Assembly: GCF_000430665.1 (NCBI RefSeq) | Contig: NZ_KE387188.1 | Span: 97,360-161,359 of the forward strand | Direction: 5' to 3' | Source of the DNA: Aquimarina muelleri DSM 19832 | Lineage (GTDB): Bacteria > Bacteroidota > Bacteroidia > Flavobacteriales > Flavobacteriaceae | Length of the DNA stretch: 64,000 nt | In this document: positions 1 to 7,584 of the stretch, piece by piece | Layout of the letters: each line of letters opens with the position of its first letter | Position numbering within the stretch: the stretch's first letter is position 1 | Notes under the pieces: model-generated | What the model saw: the letters and a program-made list of their open reading frames with translations, nothing else | The model's database searches: none | Told to the model about the DNA's origin: nothing | Position numbers and translations under genes: made by a program

Positions 1-229
1 CTTTCTAAAAAAACTATAAAGAATTCTAAATTAACAACTTTAAAATACCTTTACAAGGTTTGTTTTTAGAAATATATTTTATTTTCAAAGCAAGTCCTCA
101 AAAAAATGAAACTCCTATAAGGGTCTAAAATTATTTTATTTAACCAGATAAATTATATCGTAACTAAGATAATAAACACTAACATTATTATAATTTTACT
201 TATCTGCTACCACCTTAAGCAAACTGTTT

Positions 230-1096
230 TTAATGATATGCTGAAAATATTTTAGTAGCTTCGTTATAAGACGACTCAAAGCTAAGTGTTCTTATATCTG
301 TATCCGCATCAACTGTAGTAAAGTAAGATATCATACGTTCAGTTGGCATATTCCCAGTTAATTCATCTTTTGCCATCGGGCATCCTCCAAATCCTTGAAT
401 TGCTCCATCAAACCTTCTACAACCTGCCTTATACGCAGCATCTACTTTTTCAAACCAGCTGGTTGGTGTAGTATGTAAATGTGCTCCAAATTCTATTTCA
501 GAATATGATGAAATTAAATTAGAAAATAAATAGCTTATAATTTCTGGAGTTGAAGTACCTACAGTATCTGAAAGAGAAAGAATCTTCACTCCCATTTTAC
601 TAAGCTTTTCTGTCCATTCCCCCACTATTTCAACATTCCAGGGATCTCCATAAGGATTACCGAATCCCATAGAAAGATAAGCTACCACTTCTTTATTTGC
701 TCCATCTGCAATATTTAATATTTCTTGCAAAGTCGCTACAGATTCTGCGATGGTTTTATGTGTATTCCGCATCTGGAAGTTTTCAGAAATCGAAAAAGGA
801 TATCCAAGGTAATTGATTGCGTCATGTTGCACCGCATCATTAGCTCCTCTTACATTAGCTATGATAGCCAACAACTTACTTTTTGTACTAGAAAGATCTA
901 ACTGTGACAAAACCTCTGCTGTGTCTGTCATTTGAGGTATTGCTTTTGGAGATACAAAACTACCAAAATCTATAGTATCAAAACCACAGCGTAGCAGCGA
1001 TTGAATATATTGAACTTTTTTCTCTGTTGGTATAAATTCTTTTATACCCTGCATAGCATCTCTGGGACATTCAATAATTTTTATGTTTTCAGCCAT
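230..1096 (-). CDS. Hydroxymethylglutaryl-CoA lyase family protein
   Basis: Probably cleaves HMG-CoA to acetoacetate and acetyl-CoA in leucine catabolism; cytoplasmic TIM-barrel enzyme of the HMGL-like family, 288 aa, about the usual length. Visible family residues: PRD at 11-13 (substrate Arg and metal Asp), the metal-binding HxH pair at His206/His208, the GGCP loop with catalytic Cys239, and Asn249 in a TGN motif. The residue after HxH is Thr where human lyase has Asp, and the first motif reads CPRDAMQ instead of GPRDGLQ, so a related aldolase-type lyase is possible. It is the leftmost complete gene and is not closely coupled to the LysE-type gene upstream of it on the same strand. Confidence 0.85.
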   Translation of the reverse strand: MAENIKIIECPRDAMQGIKEFIPTEKKVQYIQSLLRCGFDTIDFGSFVSPKAIPQMTDTAEVLSQLDLSSTKSKLLAIIANVRGANDAVQHDAINYLGYPFSISENFQMRNTHKTIAESVATLQEILNIADGANKEVVAYLSMGFGNPYGDPWNVEIVGEWTEKLSKMGVKILSLSDTVGTSTPEIISYLFSNLISSYSEIEFGAHLHTTPTSWFEKVDAAYKAGCRRFDGAIQGFGGCPMAKDELTGNMPTERMISYFTTVDADTDIRTLSFESSYNEATKIFSAYH

Positions 1097-1145
1097 TTTA
1101 GAATTCTAAACTAAGAAATATTCAATTGTGTGTATAAAAATATAA

Positions 1146-1772
1146 CTATTTTTTAGAAAAAAGCACAAAAACTCCAATTCCGATAAAGACAACGATCTGA
1201 AGCCATTTCAAAACAACTCCTACCTTTGAATTCTTTTTTAAATACTCTGAAATAAACCCTGAAAGAATAGCTATTAATCCAAAAATTATAAACGAGACTA
1301 TAATAAAAAGAAAACCTAATATATAAAACTGTAATACATTACTTATAGTAGTACTAAACAAAAACCCTGGGAAAAATGCCAAAAAAAATATAGATACTTT
1401 AGGGTTTAAAACATTCATAACAAATCCCTGCTTAAATAATTGCCCGAAACTTTTTTTGGGTAAATTGCCTTCAGACAAATTTACCGAAGCTTCACTTTTA
1501 AACACCTTGTAAGCAAGAAAAAACAGGTACAACGCACCAAATAGTTTTATAACAAAAAACAATACTTCACTTTGCTTTATTATAGCAGATACTCCAAAAG
1601 CCACTAATGTAGTATGAATCAAGCACCCTGTCATTAAGCCTGCTACTACAGCTAACCCATACTTTTTGCCATTAACGACACTTTGCATTAATACAAAAAT
1701 ATTATCAGGACCAGGGGTTATCGCTAAAACAGAAATAGCAATAACAAACGTATAAAGAATTTCGTAGTTCAT
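1146..1772 (-). CDS. LysE/RhtB family amino-acid exporter
   Basis: Inner-membrane exporter of the LysE/RhtB superfamily, which exports amino acids such as lysine, homoserine or threonine; the substrate cannot be told from sequence. The 208 aa protein has the expected length and about six hydrophobic segments. The family signature TPGPDN is at about residues 19-24, and a second conserved run (FVMNVLNPKVSIFF) lies near residue 120. The gene stands alone on the minus strand between pyrD and the lyase; a hairpin separates it from pyrD. Confidence 0.88.
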   Translation of the reverse strand: MNYEILYTFVIAISVLAITPGPDNIFVLMQSVVNGKKYGLAVVAGLMTGCLIHTTLVAFGVSAIIKQSEVLFFVIKLFGALYLFFLAYKVFKSEASVNLSEGNLPKKSFGQLFKQGFVMNVLNPKVSIFFLAFFPGFLFSTTISNVLQFYILGFLFIIVSFIIFGLIAILSGFISEYLKKNSKVGVVLKWLQIVVFIGIGVFVLFSKK

Positions 1773-1779
1773 AACTTTT

Positions 1780-1812
1780 AAACCTTGAAGGTTTTAAAAA
1801 CTCTCAAGGTTT
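1780..1812 (-). terminator. Hairpin after pyrD
   Basis: A 9-bp perfect inverted repeat (AAACCTTGA at 1780-1788, TCAAGGTTT at 1804-1812) lies just past the pyrD stop and before the LysE-type start. Its T-run is short, so it may be a weak terminator. Part of the same sequence recurs without a partner near 36735. Confidence 0.4.
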
Positions 1813-1817
1813 GTGTT

Positions 1818-2840
1818 TTAAAGCAGTGCTTTATTAATATCCTTAATTAATTTAGGGCCTTCATATATAAACCCCGTATATATTTGTACCAAACTCGCCC
1901 CAGCTTGCAGTTTTTCTAAAGCGTCTTGAGCGCTATGAATCCCTCCTACTCCTATAATTGGAAACGCTTTGTTACTTTTTTCTGATAAATATTTAATTAC
2001 CTCTGTACTTTTATCTTTTATCGGTTGCCCGCTAAGCCCCCCATTACCAATAGCATCTAATTGATCTTTTGGCATACGCAAGTCTTTTCTTGAAACAGAA
2101 GTATTACTTGCAATAACTCCATCTAACCTTGTTTCTGCTACTAATTCTATTATTTCATCCAATTGATTTTTATTCAAATCTGGAGCTATCTTTAAAACAA
2201 TAGGCTTTTGTTTTTGAAATGTTTTATTTGCTTTCTGCACAGCAAGTATTAATTCATTTAAATACTCTTTATCATTTAGTTTTGCATGACTCCCTACGTT
2301 TGGACAACTTACATTTAGAACAAAGTAATCGACATACGGATGTAATGCATTAAAACATTCTAAATAATCTCTAGTATAATTTTCTGGTAAAGTATCTGTA
2401 TTCTTACCTATATTTCCACCTATTAATACTCTTTTATTCTTTTTTAATCGTTTAACGGCATCTTTAACACCTTCGTTATTAAATCCCATTCTATTAATTA
2501 TTGCAGAATCTGACTTAAGCCTAAACAATCTCTTTTTAGGATTCCCTATTTGTGCCTTTGGTGTTAATGTTCCTATTTCTATAAAACCAAATCCAAAATT
2601 ATGAAGTTCATTAAATAATTTTGCATCTTTATCAAATCCAGCAGCTAATCCTACTGGGTTTTTAAATTTCAATCCAAAGACTTCTCTTTCTAAACCAGGA
2701 TCTTTAATTTGATATAAACTTCTAAAAACGAATGGAAATAAGGGGATTTTTGAAAAAAAACGGATCATTTTAAAAGTAAAATGATGTACGCTTTCTGGGT
2801 CAAATAAGAATAATAAAGGTCTTACTAAAAGTTTATACAT
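1818..2840 (-). CDS. pyrD: Dihydroorotate dehydrogenase, class 2 architecture
   Basis: Oxidises dihydroorotate to orotate (fourth step of pyrimidine synthesis) using FMN and, for class 2 enzymes, membrane quinone. At 340 aa it has the class 2 length, with an N-terminal hydrophobic/amphipathic membrane-docking segment (residues 1-45) before the barrel ([12 protein letters not shown] at 61-72). The catalytic loop reads NVSCPN (176-181), so Cys179 occupies the position of the class 2 serine base (E. coli Ser175). Cys there is the class 1 hallmark. FMN/phosphate motifs GNGGLSG and IGVGGI are present. A promoter box lies 21 bp before the start. Confidence 0.93.
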   Translation of the reverse strand: MYKLLVRPLLFLFDPESVHHFTFKMIRFFSKIPLFPFVFRSLYQIKDPGLEREVFGLKFKNPVGLAAGFDKDAKLFNELHNFGFGFIEIGTLTPKAQIGNPKKRLFRLKSDSAIINRMGFNNEGVKDAVKRLKKNKRVLIGGNIGKNTDTLPENYTRDYLECFNALHPYVDYFVLNVSCPNVGSHAKLNDKEYLNELILAVQKANKTFQKQKPIVLKIAPDLNKNQLDEIIELVAETRLDGVIASNTSVSRKDLRMPKDQLDAIGNGGLSGQPIKDKSTEVIKYLSEKSNKAFPIIGVGGIHSAQDALEKLQAGASLVQIYTGFIYEGPKLIKDINKALL

Positions 2841-2860
2841 TAAATATAGATTTGATTATG

Positions 2861-2868
2861 CAAAAATA
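2861..2868 (-). promoter_or_regulatory. pyrD -7 promoter box
   Basis: On the minus strand this reads TATTTTTG, matching the Bacteroidetes -7 consensus TAnnTTTG, 21 bp before the pyrD ATG. It is back to back with the pepT promoter. No clear -33 TTTG at ideal spacing. Confidence 0.45.
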
Positions 2869-2894
2869 AGTCATACAAGGTTCTAATAAAAGTG

Positions 2895-2902
2895 TATTTT
2901 TG
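2895..2902 (+). promoter_or_regulatory. pepT -7 promoter box
   Basis: TATTTTTG on the plus strand matches TAnnTTTG and ends 32 bp before the pepT ATG. Confidence 0.5.
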
Positions 2903-2934
2903 AATTCTTCAGATGTATAAAATATTTCAGTATC

Positions 2935-4173
2935 ATGATTTCAAAAAAACATATCACAAATAGATTTATTAGTTACGTTACTATCGACACAGAGAGTGAT
3001 CCAGAAAGCACTACAACTCCTAGTACAAAAAAACAATGGGATCTTGCTAATAAACTAGCACAAGAATTAACAGACATAGGTTTAAAAGATGTAAGCATAG
3101 ATGAGCATGCATATATTATGGCTACACTACCATCTAACGTAGACCATGAAGTACCTACTATAGGGTTTATATCTCATTTCGATACCAGTCCTGATTTTAC
3201 AGGAGCAAATGTAAAACCACAGATTATAGAAGATTACGATGGTAAAGACATTGTATTAAATGCTTCTCAAAACATTGTACTATCACCTGATTATTTTGAG
3301 GATTTAAAACAATATAAAGGGCAGACTCTTATCACTACAGATGGAACAACACTACTAGGTGCAGATGATAAAGCGGGGGTTACCGAAATAGTAACTGCTA
3401 TGGAATATCTGGTACAGCACCCAGAAATTAAACATGGTAAAATTCGTATTGGATTTACACCCGACGAAGAAATAGGTCGTGGAGCTCATAAATTTGATGT
3501 CAAAAAATTTGGTGCAGATTGGGCATACACTATGGATGGTAGTCAGATTGGAGAACTAGAGTTTGAAAATTTTAATGCCGCTGGAGCTGTTGTAACTATA
3601 AAAGGCAAAATTGTACATCCTGGCTACGCTAAAGGAAAAATGATTAATAGCATGTACATTGCACAAGACTTTATCAATTCTTTACCCAGATTAGAAACAC
3701 CAGAACACACTACAGGCAGAGAAGGTTTTTTTCATTTACATAACATAAAAGGTGATGTAGAAGAAACCCAGCTACATTATATTATCCGGGATCATGACAA
3801 AGAGCATTTTGAAGCGAGAAAAGAAGTCATGAATAAATTAGGAGCAGAAATTAATGCCCAACACGGAAAAGAAGTTATACAAATAGAGATCAAAGATCAA
3901 TATTTTAATATGCGAGAAAAGGTAGAGCCAGTAATGCATATTGTGGATATCGCAGAAGAAGCTATGAAATCTCTTGGTATTACCCCCCTTATAAAACCTA
4001 TTCGCGGTGGAACCGATGGGTCTCAATTAAGTTTTATGGGATTACCTTGTCCTAATATTTTTGCTGGTGGGCATAATTTTCATGGGCGTTATGAGTATGT
4101 TCCTGTAGAAAGTATGATACGAGCAGTAGAAGTTATCGTAAAGATTGCAGAACTAACGGCTAACAAAAAATAA
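2935..4173 (+). CDS. pepT: Peptidase T (tripeptide aminopeptidase)
   Basis: Cytoplasmic M20B zinc peptidase that removes the N-terminal residue of tripeptides. The 412 aa length is typical. Metal ligands and catalytic residues can be traced: SHFDTSPD (His/Asp) near residue 80, GADDKAG (bridging Asp) near 142, the EE pair in [11 protein letters not shown] near 178, and a C-terminal GGTDGS...[11 protein letters not shown] (His ligand) near 360-385. The gene is divergent from pyrD with its own promoter. A long hairpin starts three bases after the stop codon. Confidence 0.95.
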   Translation: MISKKHITNRFISYVTIDTESDPESTTTPSTKKQWDLANKLAQELTDIGLKDVSIDEHAYIMATLPSNVDHEVPTIGFISHFDTSPDFTGANVKPQIIEDYDGKDIVLNASQNIVLSPDYFEDLKQYKGQTLITTDGTTLLGADDKAGVTEIVTAMEYLVQHPEIKHGKIRIGFTPDEEIGRGAHKFDVKKFGADWAYTMDGSQIGELEFENFNAAGAVVTIKGKIVHPGYAKGKMINSMYIAQDFINSLPRLETPEHTTGREGFFHLHNIKGDVEETQLHYIIRDHDKEHFEARKEVMNKLGAEINAQHGKEVIQIEIKDQYFNMREKVEPVMHIVDIAEEAMKSLGITPLIKPIRGGTDGSQLSFMGLPCPNIFAGGHNFHGRYEYVPVESMIRAVEVIVKIAELTANKK

Positions 4174-4175
4174 AT

Positions 4176-4277
4176 AAAATACATCCGTTAAACCCTCTTT
4201 ATGTAGTAGAATTTCGTAATGAAGCTTGAAGATTCAATAAGTTTTCTACTGCATAAAATGGGTTAAATATGTATTTT
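4176..4277. repeat. Long imperfect inverted repeat downstream of pepT
   Basis: Left arm 4176-4211 and right arm 4244-4277 pair over about 28 of 34-36 positions: a perfect 9-bp outer end (AAAATACAT with ATGTATTTT), matching TTAA, CCC and TTTATG blocks, and an inner AGTAGAA with TTCTACT. The loop is 32 nt. It starts immediately after the pepT stop. It could be a 3'-UTR structure, a bulky terminator, or a relic of a small foldback element. Confidence 0.6.
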
Positions 4278-4301
4278 TATAATAGTGTTTTAGAAAATAA
4301 A

Positions 4302-4340
4302 AAAAGCGCTATAAAACTAAATTAGTTTTATAGCGCTTTT
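4302..4340 (-). terminator. Terminator of the nusB-DUF1573-yajC operon
   Basis: A perfect 19-bp inverted repeat (4302-4320 and 4322-4340) containing AAGCGCT, with a T-run on the minus strand. It lies 16 bp past the yajC stop and could also stop pepT readthrough from the other side. Confidence 0.85.
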
Positions 4341-4356
4341 AAAAGGATGCTAGTTA

Positions 4357-4650
4357 TTACTTTTTTTCTACTACAGGCTGGTTAAGCTTTTGACTCATCT
4401 CCAATGAAATTGCAGATTTATCATAAGTTAATTTCCCTGATCCTGTTTCGATAATAACAGCGTTATTTTTTTCGCTAAAGTCAAAAACTTTTCCATGAAG
4501 ACCACTTTTCGTTACTATTTTGTCTCCTTTTTTAAGCTCTTCAGCAAATTTTTTCTCTTTTTTTGATTTTTGCATTTGTGGTCGTATCATAAAAAAATAC
4601 ATTACCACAAATATTAATACAAAAGGTAGAAACTGTTGAATTTGATCCAT
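4357..4650 (-). CDS. yajC: Preprotein translocase subunit YajC
   Basis: Small inner-membrane accessory subunit of the Sec-SecDF translocon. At 97 aa it has the normal size: one N-terminal transmembrane helix (residues 6-21), then the conserved FMIRPQMQKSKKEKK stretch and a soluble domain with KGDKIVTKSGLHGKV. It follows the DUF1573 lipoprotein gene by 4 bp on the same strand, so the two are co-transcribed with nusB. A strong terminator follows. Confidence 0.95.
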   Translation of the reverse strand: MDQIQQFLPFVLIFVVMYFFMIRPQMQKSKKEKKFAEELKKGDKIVTKSGLHGKVFDFSEKNNAVIIETGSGKLTYDKSAISLEMSQKLNQPVVEKK

Positions 4651-4654
4651 AAAA

Positions 4655-5134
4655 TTATTCGCTTACTGGTGTTCCACTTACTGGTTGAGCTTTTGGAGTT
4701 ACCATAGCTTTAATTTTAATAATTTCTTTTCCAGCTTCTGTATTTGCAGTTATAGTAACTTGTTTAGTTTGCTGATTTGGCTTTCCGCTAGAGTTAAATT
4801 TTACTAGCATCTCTGCTGTATCACCTGGAGCAATTGGCTCTTTTGGCCACTCTGGCACAGTACATCCACAACTACCTTTTGCACTTACAATTACTAATGG
4901 AGCTTTACCTGTATTAGTAAAAGCAAATTTATGCTCTACTACATCTCCTTCATTAATAGTTCCAAAATCATGTTCGTTTTTGGTAAAAGTCATAACAGGA
5001 AAATCTGCATTCTTTGCGTCGCGATCTGCTGCTATTTCTACATTTTCTTCTTTAACTTTTTCTGCTGCTTTATCTTTGCAAGACACGAATGTCATAGCAA
5101 AAACTCCAGCTAAAATTAAGATTCCTTTTTTCAT
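4655..5134 (-). CDS. DUF1573 domain lipoprotein
   Basis: A 159 aa predicted lipoprotein: signal sequence with lipobox ending at Cys19 (FVSC). Residues 48-150 form the DUF1573 Ig-like fold, with the hallmark HDFGTINEGD motif followed by SCGCTVPEWP. Function unknown; DUF1573 proteins are common in Bacteroidetes and resemble ASPM/HYDIN-type beta-sandwich domains. The gene sits between nusB (52 bp away) and yajC (4 bp). Confidence 0.85.
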   Translation of the reverse strand: MKKGILILAGVFAMTFVSCKDKAAEKVKEENVEIAADRDAKNADFPVMTFTKNEHDFGTINEGDVVEHKFAFTNTGKAPLVIVSAKGSCGCTVPEWPKEPIAPGDTAEMLVKFNSSGKPNQQTKQVTITANTEAGKEIIKIKAMVTPKAQPVSGTPVSE

Positions 5135-5186
5135 TACTTGAGTTTTTAATTATTGTTGAGGGTTAAAAATACTATTTTTTCTAATA

Positions 5187-6131
5187 TTACATAAGTCCAC
5201 GGCCTACTTTGTTTAATTTACCGTTTTCTTTGTACTCTTTAGAAATTTTATCTAAAATTCCGTTGATAAAAATACTACTTTTAGGGGTACTATATTCCTT
5301 TGCTATTTCTAAATATTCGTTAATTGTTACTTTTACAGGTATTGAAGGAAACTTTACAAACTCACAAATAGCCATTTTTATAATAGCTTTATCCAGTTCT
5401 GCTATACGATCTTGATCCCAATTTGGGGTTCTTCCATCAATTTCTTTTGTAAACTCTACTCCATTAAGTGTTGTTTTCTTAAAGATATCTATAGCAAATT
5501 TTTTATCCTCTACATCCTTATACAATTTTGGCAAAGACATATTTTCTGTATGGGATTCTTTTAGTTTACGAAGCATCTTTATAATAGATGTGTTTACTAA
5601 TGGCAAATCATCAACCCATGTAAGTTTTTTATCTTCAATATAATCGTACAGTTTTTCATTAGGAGCGATAATTTCTTTAAAGATTTCTATTATAAAATCT
5701 TTATCTTCTCTAAAAGCACTAAATTTAGTACTCATATAAGATTTATACTGATCACTTTCTCTAATTTCTTTCCATAATATTGCTACATATTCCCCATCTA
5801 ACTCCCAACAATTAAGTCTTTTTTTATCCATCTCCTCTTTTAAGAGAATATTTTTCTCTAATAACAATAATACTTCGTTATTTATAAATTTGGTGTTAGG
5901 ATTTTTTTCTTCGGAAGTAGGCAAATATTTCTTTTTACTAATATCTAAAAGATCTGCCGCATGTTTTCTAATTTCTACCAGAAGCTGAAGATTTATAAGA
6001 AATAATTCATACATCTGATCAATACTAAAAAGAAGAAACTTCTCTTCTTTGACAAGGTTGTCACTTTGCGTCTGCTCTATCGAATAAAGAGACTGCATTA
6101 CTTTTACTCTAATATGTCTTCTGGTTAACAT
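5187..6131 (-). CDS. nusB: Transcription antitermination factor NusB, long form
   Basis: Binds boxA RNA with NusE (S10) and promotes rRNA antitermination. At 314 aa it is about twice the length of classical NusB (around 140 aa). The ordinary start motif (RRHIRVKVMQSLYS) is at the N-terminus, a charged insertion fills roughly residues 25-180, and the C-terminal half carries the family end (MAICEFVKFPSIPVKVTINEYLEIAKEY...FINGILDKI). Bacteroidetes NusB proteins commonly have this enlarged form. It is the first gene of the nusB-DUF1573-yajC operon. Confidence 0.9.
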   Translation of the reverse strand: MLTRRHIRVKVMQSLYSIEQTQSDNLVKEEKFLLFSIDQMYELFLINLQLLVEIRKHAADLLDISKKKYLPTSEEKNPNTKFINNEVLLLLEKNILLKEEMDKKRLNCWELDGEYVAILWKEIRESDQYKSYMSTKFSAFREDKDFIIEIFKEIIAPNEKLYDYIEDKKLTWVDDLPLVNTSIIKMLRKLKESHTENMSLPKLYKDVEDKKFAIDIFKKTTLNGVEFTKEIDGRTPNWDQDRIAELDKAIIKMAICEFVKFPSIPVKVTINEYLEIAKEYSTPKSSIFINGILDKISKEYKENGKLNKVGRGLM

Positions 6132-6161
6132 AGAAAATTACAAAGAACTTTATATTAAAAA

Positions 6162-6191
6162 AGGACAAAAGCCACTATTGACTTTTGTCCT
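6162..6191 (-). terminator. Terminator after the leucine dehydrogenase-type gene
   Basis: A perfect 10-bp inverted repeat (AGGACAAAAG at 6162-6171, CTTTTGTCCT at 6182-6191) with a T-run on the minus strand, about 155 bp past the dehydrogenase stop and 31 bp before nusB. Confidence 0.75.
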
Positions 6192-6346
6192 GCAAAAATA
6201 CTATTATTTTTAATCTACCGATCTTAAAACTCTTTTTTTTCTATCTAAATTGTGTTCAAAAAAAAATTAAAGTAATTATACTGCATAAAAAAACAGTAAT
6301 TATTGCCTGTCACTAAAAAGAATTTTAAGTTTTTTACCTCTTATTA

Positions 6347-7447
6347 TTATTGGTTTTCTTTTTTTCGAGTAGCAATTCTATCTTCAGCAATAGCATTTGC
6401 TGCTGCATTTGTAGTTATATTAGCTGCTTTTGCTCTATTTAATATATCTAAAGTTGTATCAAAGATATTTTCGGTTTTAGCCATAATTTGATCTCTACCA
6501 TAACCTTCTATCTCTGCGTATACATTTATAATACCCCCAGCATTAATTAAAAAATCTGGTGCATACACTATTCCTTTCTTTTGCAATATAGGCCCATGAA
6601 TATTTTCATCAGCTAATTGATTATTTGCTGCTCCTGCAATTATTTTTACGTTTAATTTATCAATAGTACCGTCATTAACCGTTGCTCCTAATGCACAGGG
6701 TGCGTAAATATCTGCCGTTTCTGCATACAAATCATTGCCTCTGTATATATCTACACCGTATTTTTTACTCACCTCTGCTAACCTTTCTTCATTGATATCG
6801 CTAATTATAACATGTGCACCTTCTTCTGCAGTTAAGCGGACTAACTCTTCACCTACATGACCAATACCTTGAACCAAAATTCGTTTTCCTTTTAGTGCCT
6901 CATCTCCGTATGTAAATTTCGTAGCTGCTTTCATACCCATATACACTCCATATGCGGTAACTGGGGAAGGATTTCCCGCCCCTCCTTTAGATTCTGATAT
7001 TCCTGTTACATAAGGAGTTACCTCTCTAACTACATCCATATCAGTTGTCTCCATCCCTACATCTTCTGCTGTATAATACTTACCTCCAAGTGTATGCACA
7101 AACTTTCCAAAGCGTCTCATTAACTCTGGTGTTTTTATTTTTTTTGGATCCCCTATAATAACTGCTTTTCCTCCACCAAGATTTAAACCTGTGATAGCTG
7201 CCTTATAGGTCATTCCTCTTGATAATCTTAATACATCATTAAGAGCATCCCATTCTGTTGCATAGTCATACATTCTTGTCCCTCCTAAAGCTGGCCCTAA
7301 AATTGTATTATGCACACCTATTATTGCTTTCAATCCTGTATCTTTGTCCTGACAAAAAACAACTTGTTCGTGATCATCAAACGATAGTTGACCAAACACT
7401 GGAGCTTCTTTTTTTAGTTGATTTGCAGTAAATACTTCAGTTATCAT
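6347..7447 (-). CDS. Leucine dehydrogenase-type Glu/Leu/Phe/Val dehydrogenase
   Basis: NAD-dependent oxidative deaminase of branched-chain amino acids (or, less likely, phenylalanine). At 366 aa it matches leucine dehydrogenases. The catalytic domain has TYKAA (Lys82) and GLNLGGGKAV (Lys94, the catalytic lysine); a Rossmann GIGHVG motif follows in the second half. Together with the HMG-CoA lyase at the window start this points to leucine breakdown in the organism, although the genes are not in one operon. A promoter box and an ATGCTA-TAGCAT palindrome lie upstream. Confidence 0.88.
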   Translation of the reverse strand: MITEVFTANQLKKEAPVFGQLSFDDHEQVVFCQDKDTGLKAIIGVHNTILGPALGGTRMYDYATEWDALNDVLRLSRGMTYKAAITGLNLGGGKAVIIGDPKKIKTPELMRRFGKFVHTLGGKYYTAEDVGMETTDMDVVREVTPYVTGISESKGGAGNPSPVTAYGVYMGMKAATKFTYGDEALKGKRILVQGIGHVGEELVRLTAEEGAHVIISDINEERLAEVSKKYGVDIYRGNDLYAETADIYAPCALGATVNDGTIDKLNVKIIAGAANNQLADENIHGPILQKKGIVYAPDFLINAGGIINVYAEIEGYGRDQIMAKTENIFDTTLDILNRAKAANITTNAAANAIAEDRIATRKKENQ

Positions 7448-7482
7448 GTTGTGAAAATTTTATAATGAAATTATATTATACT

Positions 7483-7507
7483 CAAAATTAAGATGCTAAA
7501 ATAGCAT
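7483..7507 (-). promoter_or_regulatory. Dehydrogenase promoter with adjacent palindrome
   Basis: 7483-7490 reads TAATTTTG on the minus strand, matching TAnnTTTG. Immediately upstream of it, 7493-7507 is a perfect ATGCTA-AAA-TAGCAT palindrome, placed where a regulator could contact the polymerase site. Confidence 0.45.
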
Positions 7508-7584
7508 ATTTTTATCAATTTCAAATTTAAGACTGTTAAATTTTACGAATACACTAATTAATTTATTCTCAAATATTATTTTTT

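Noticed and set aside
1-229. Possible partial gene at the left window edge
   Set aside because: All frames are broken by stops and the sequence is very A+T-rich; I see nothing in it.
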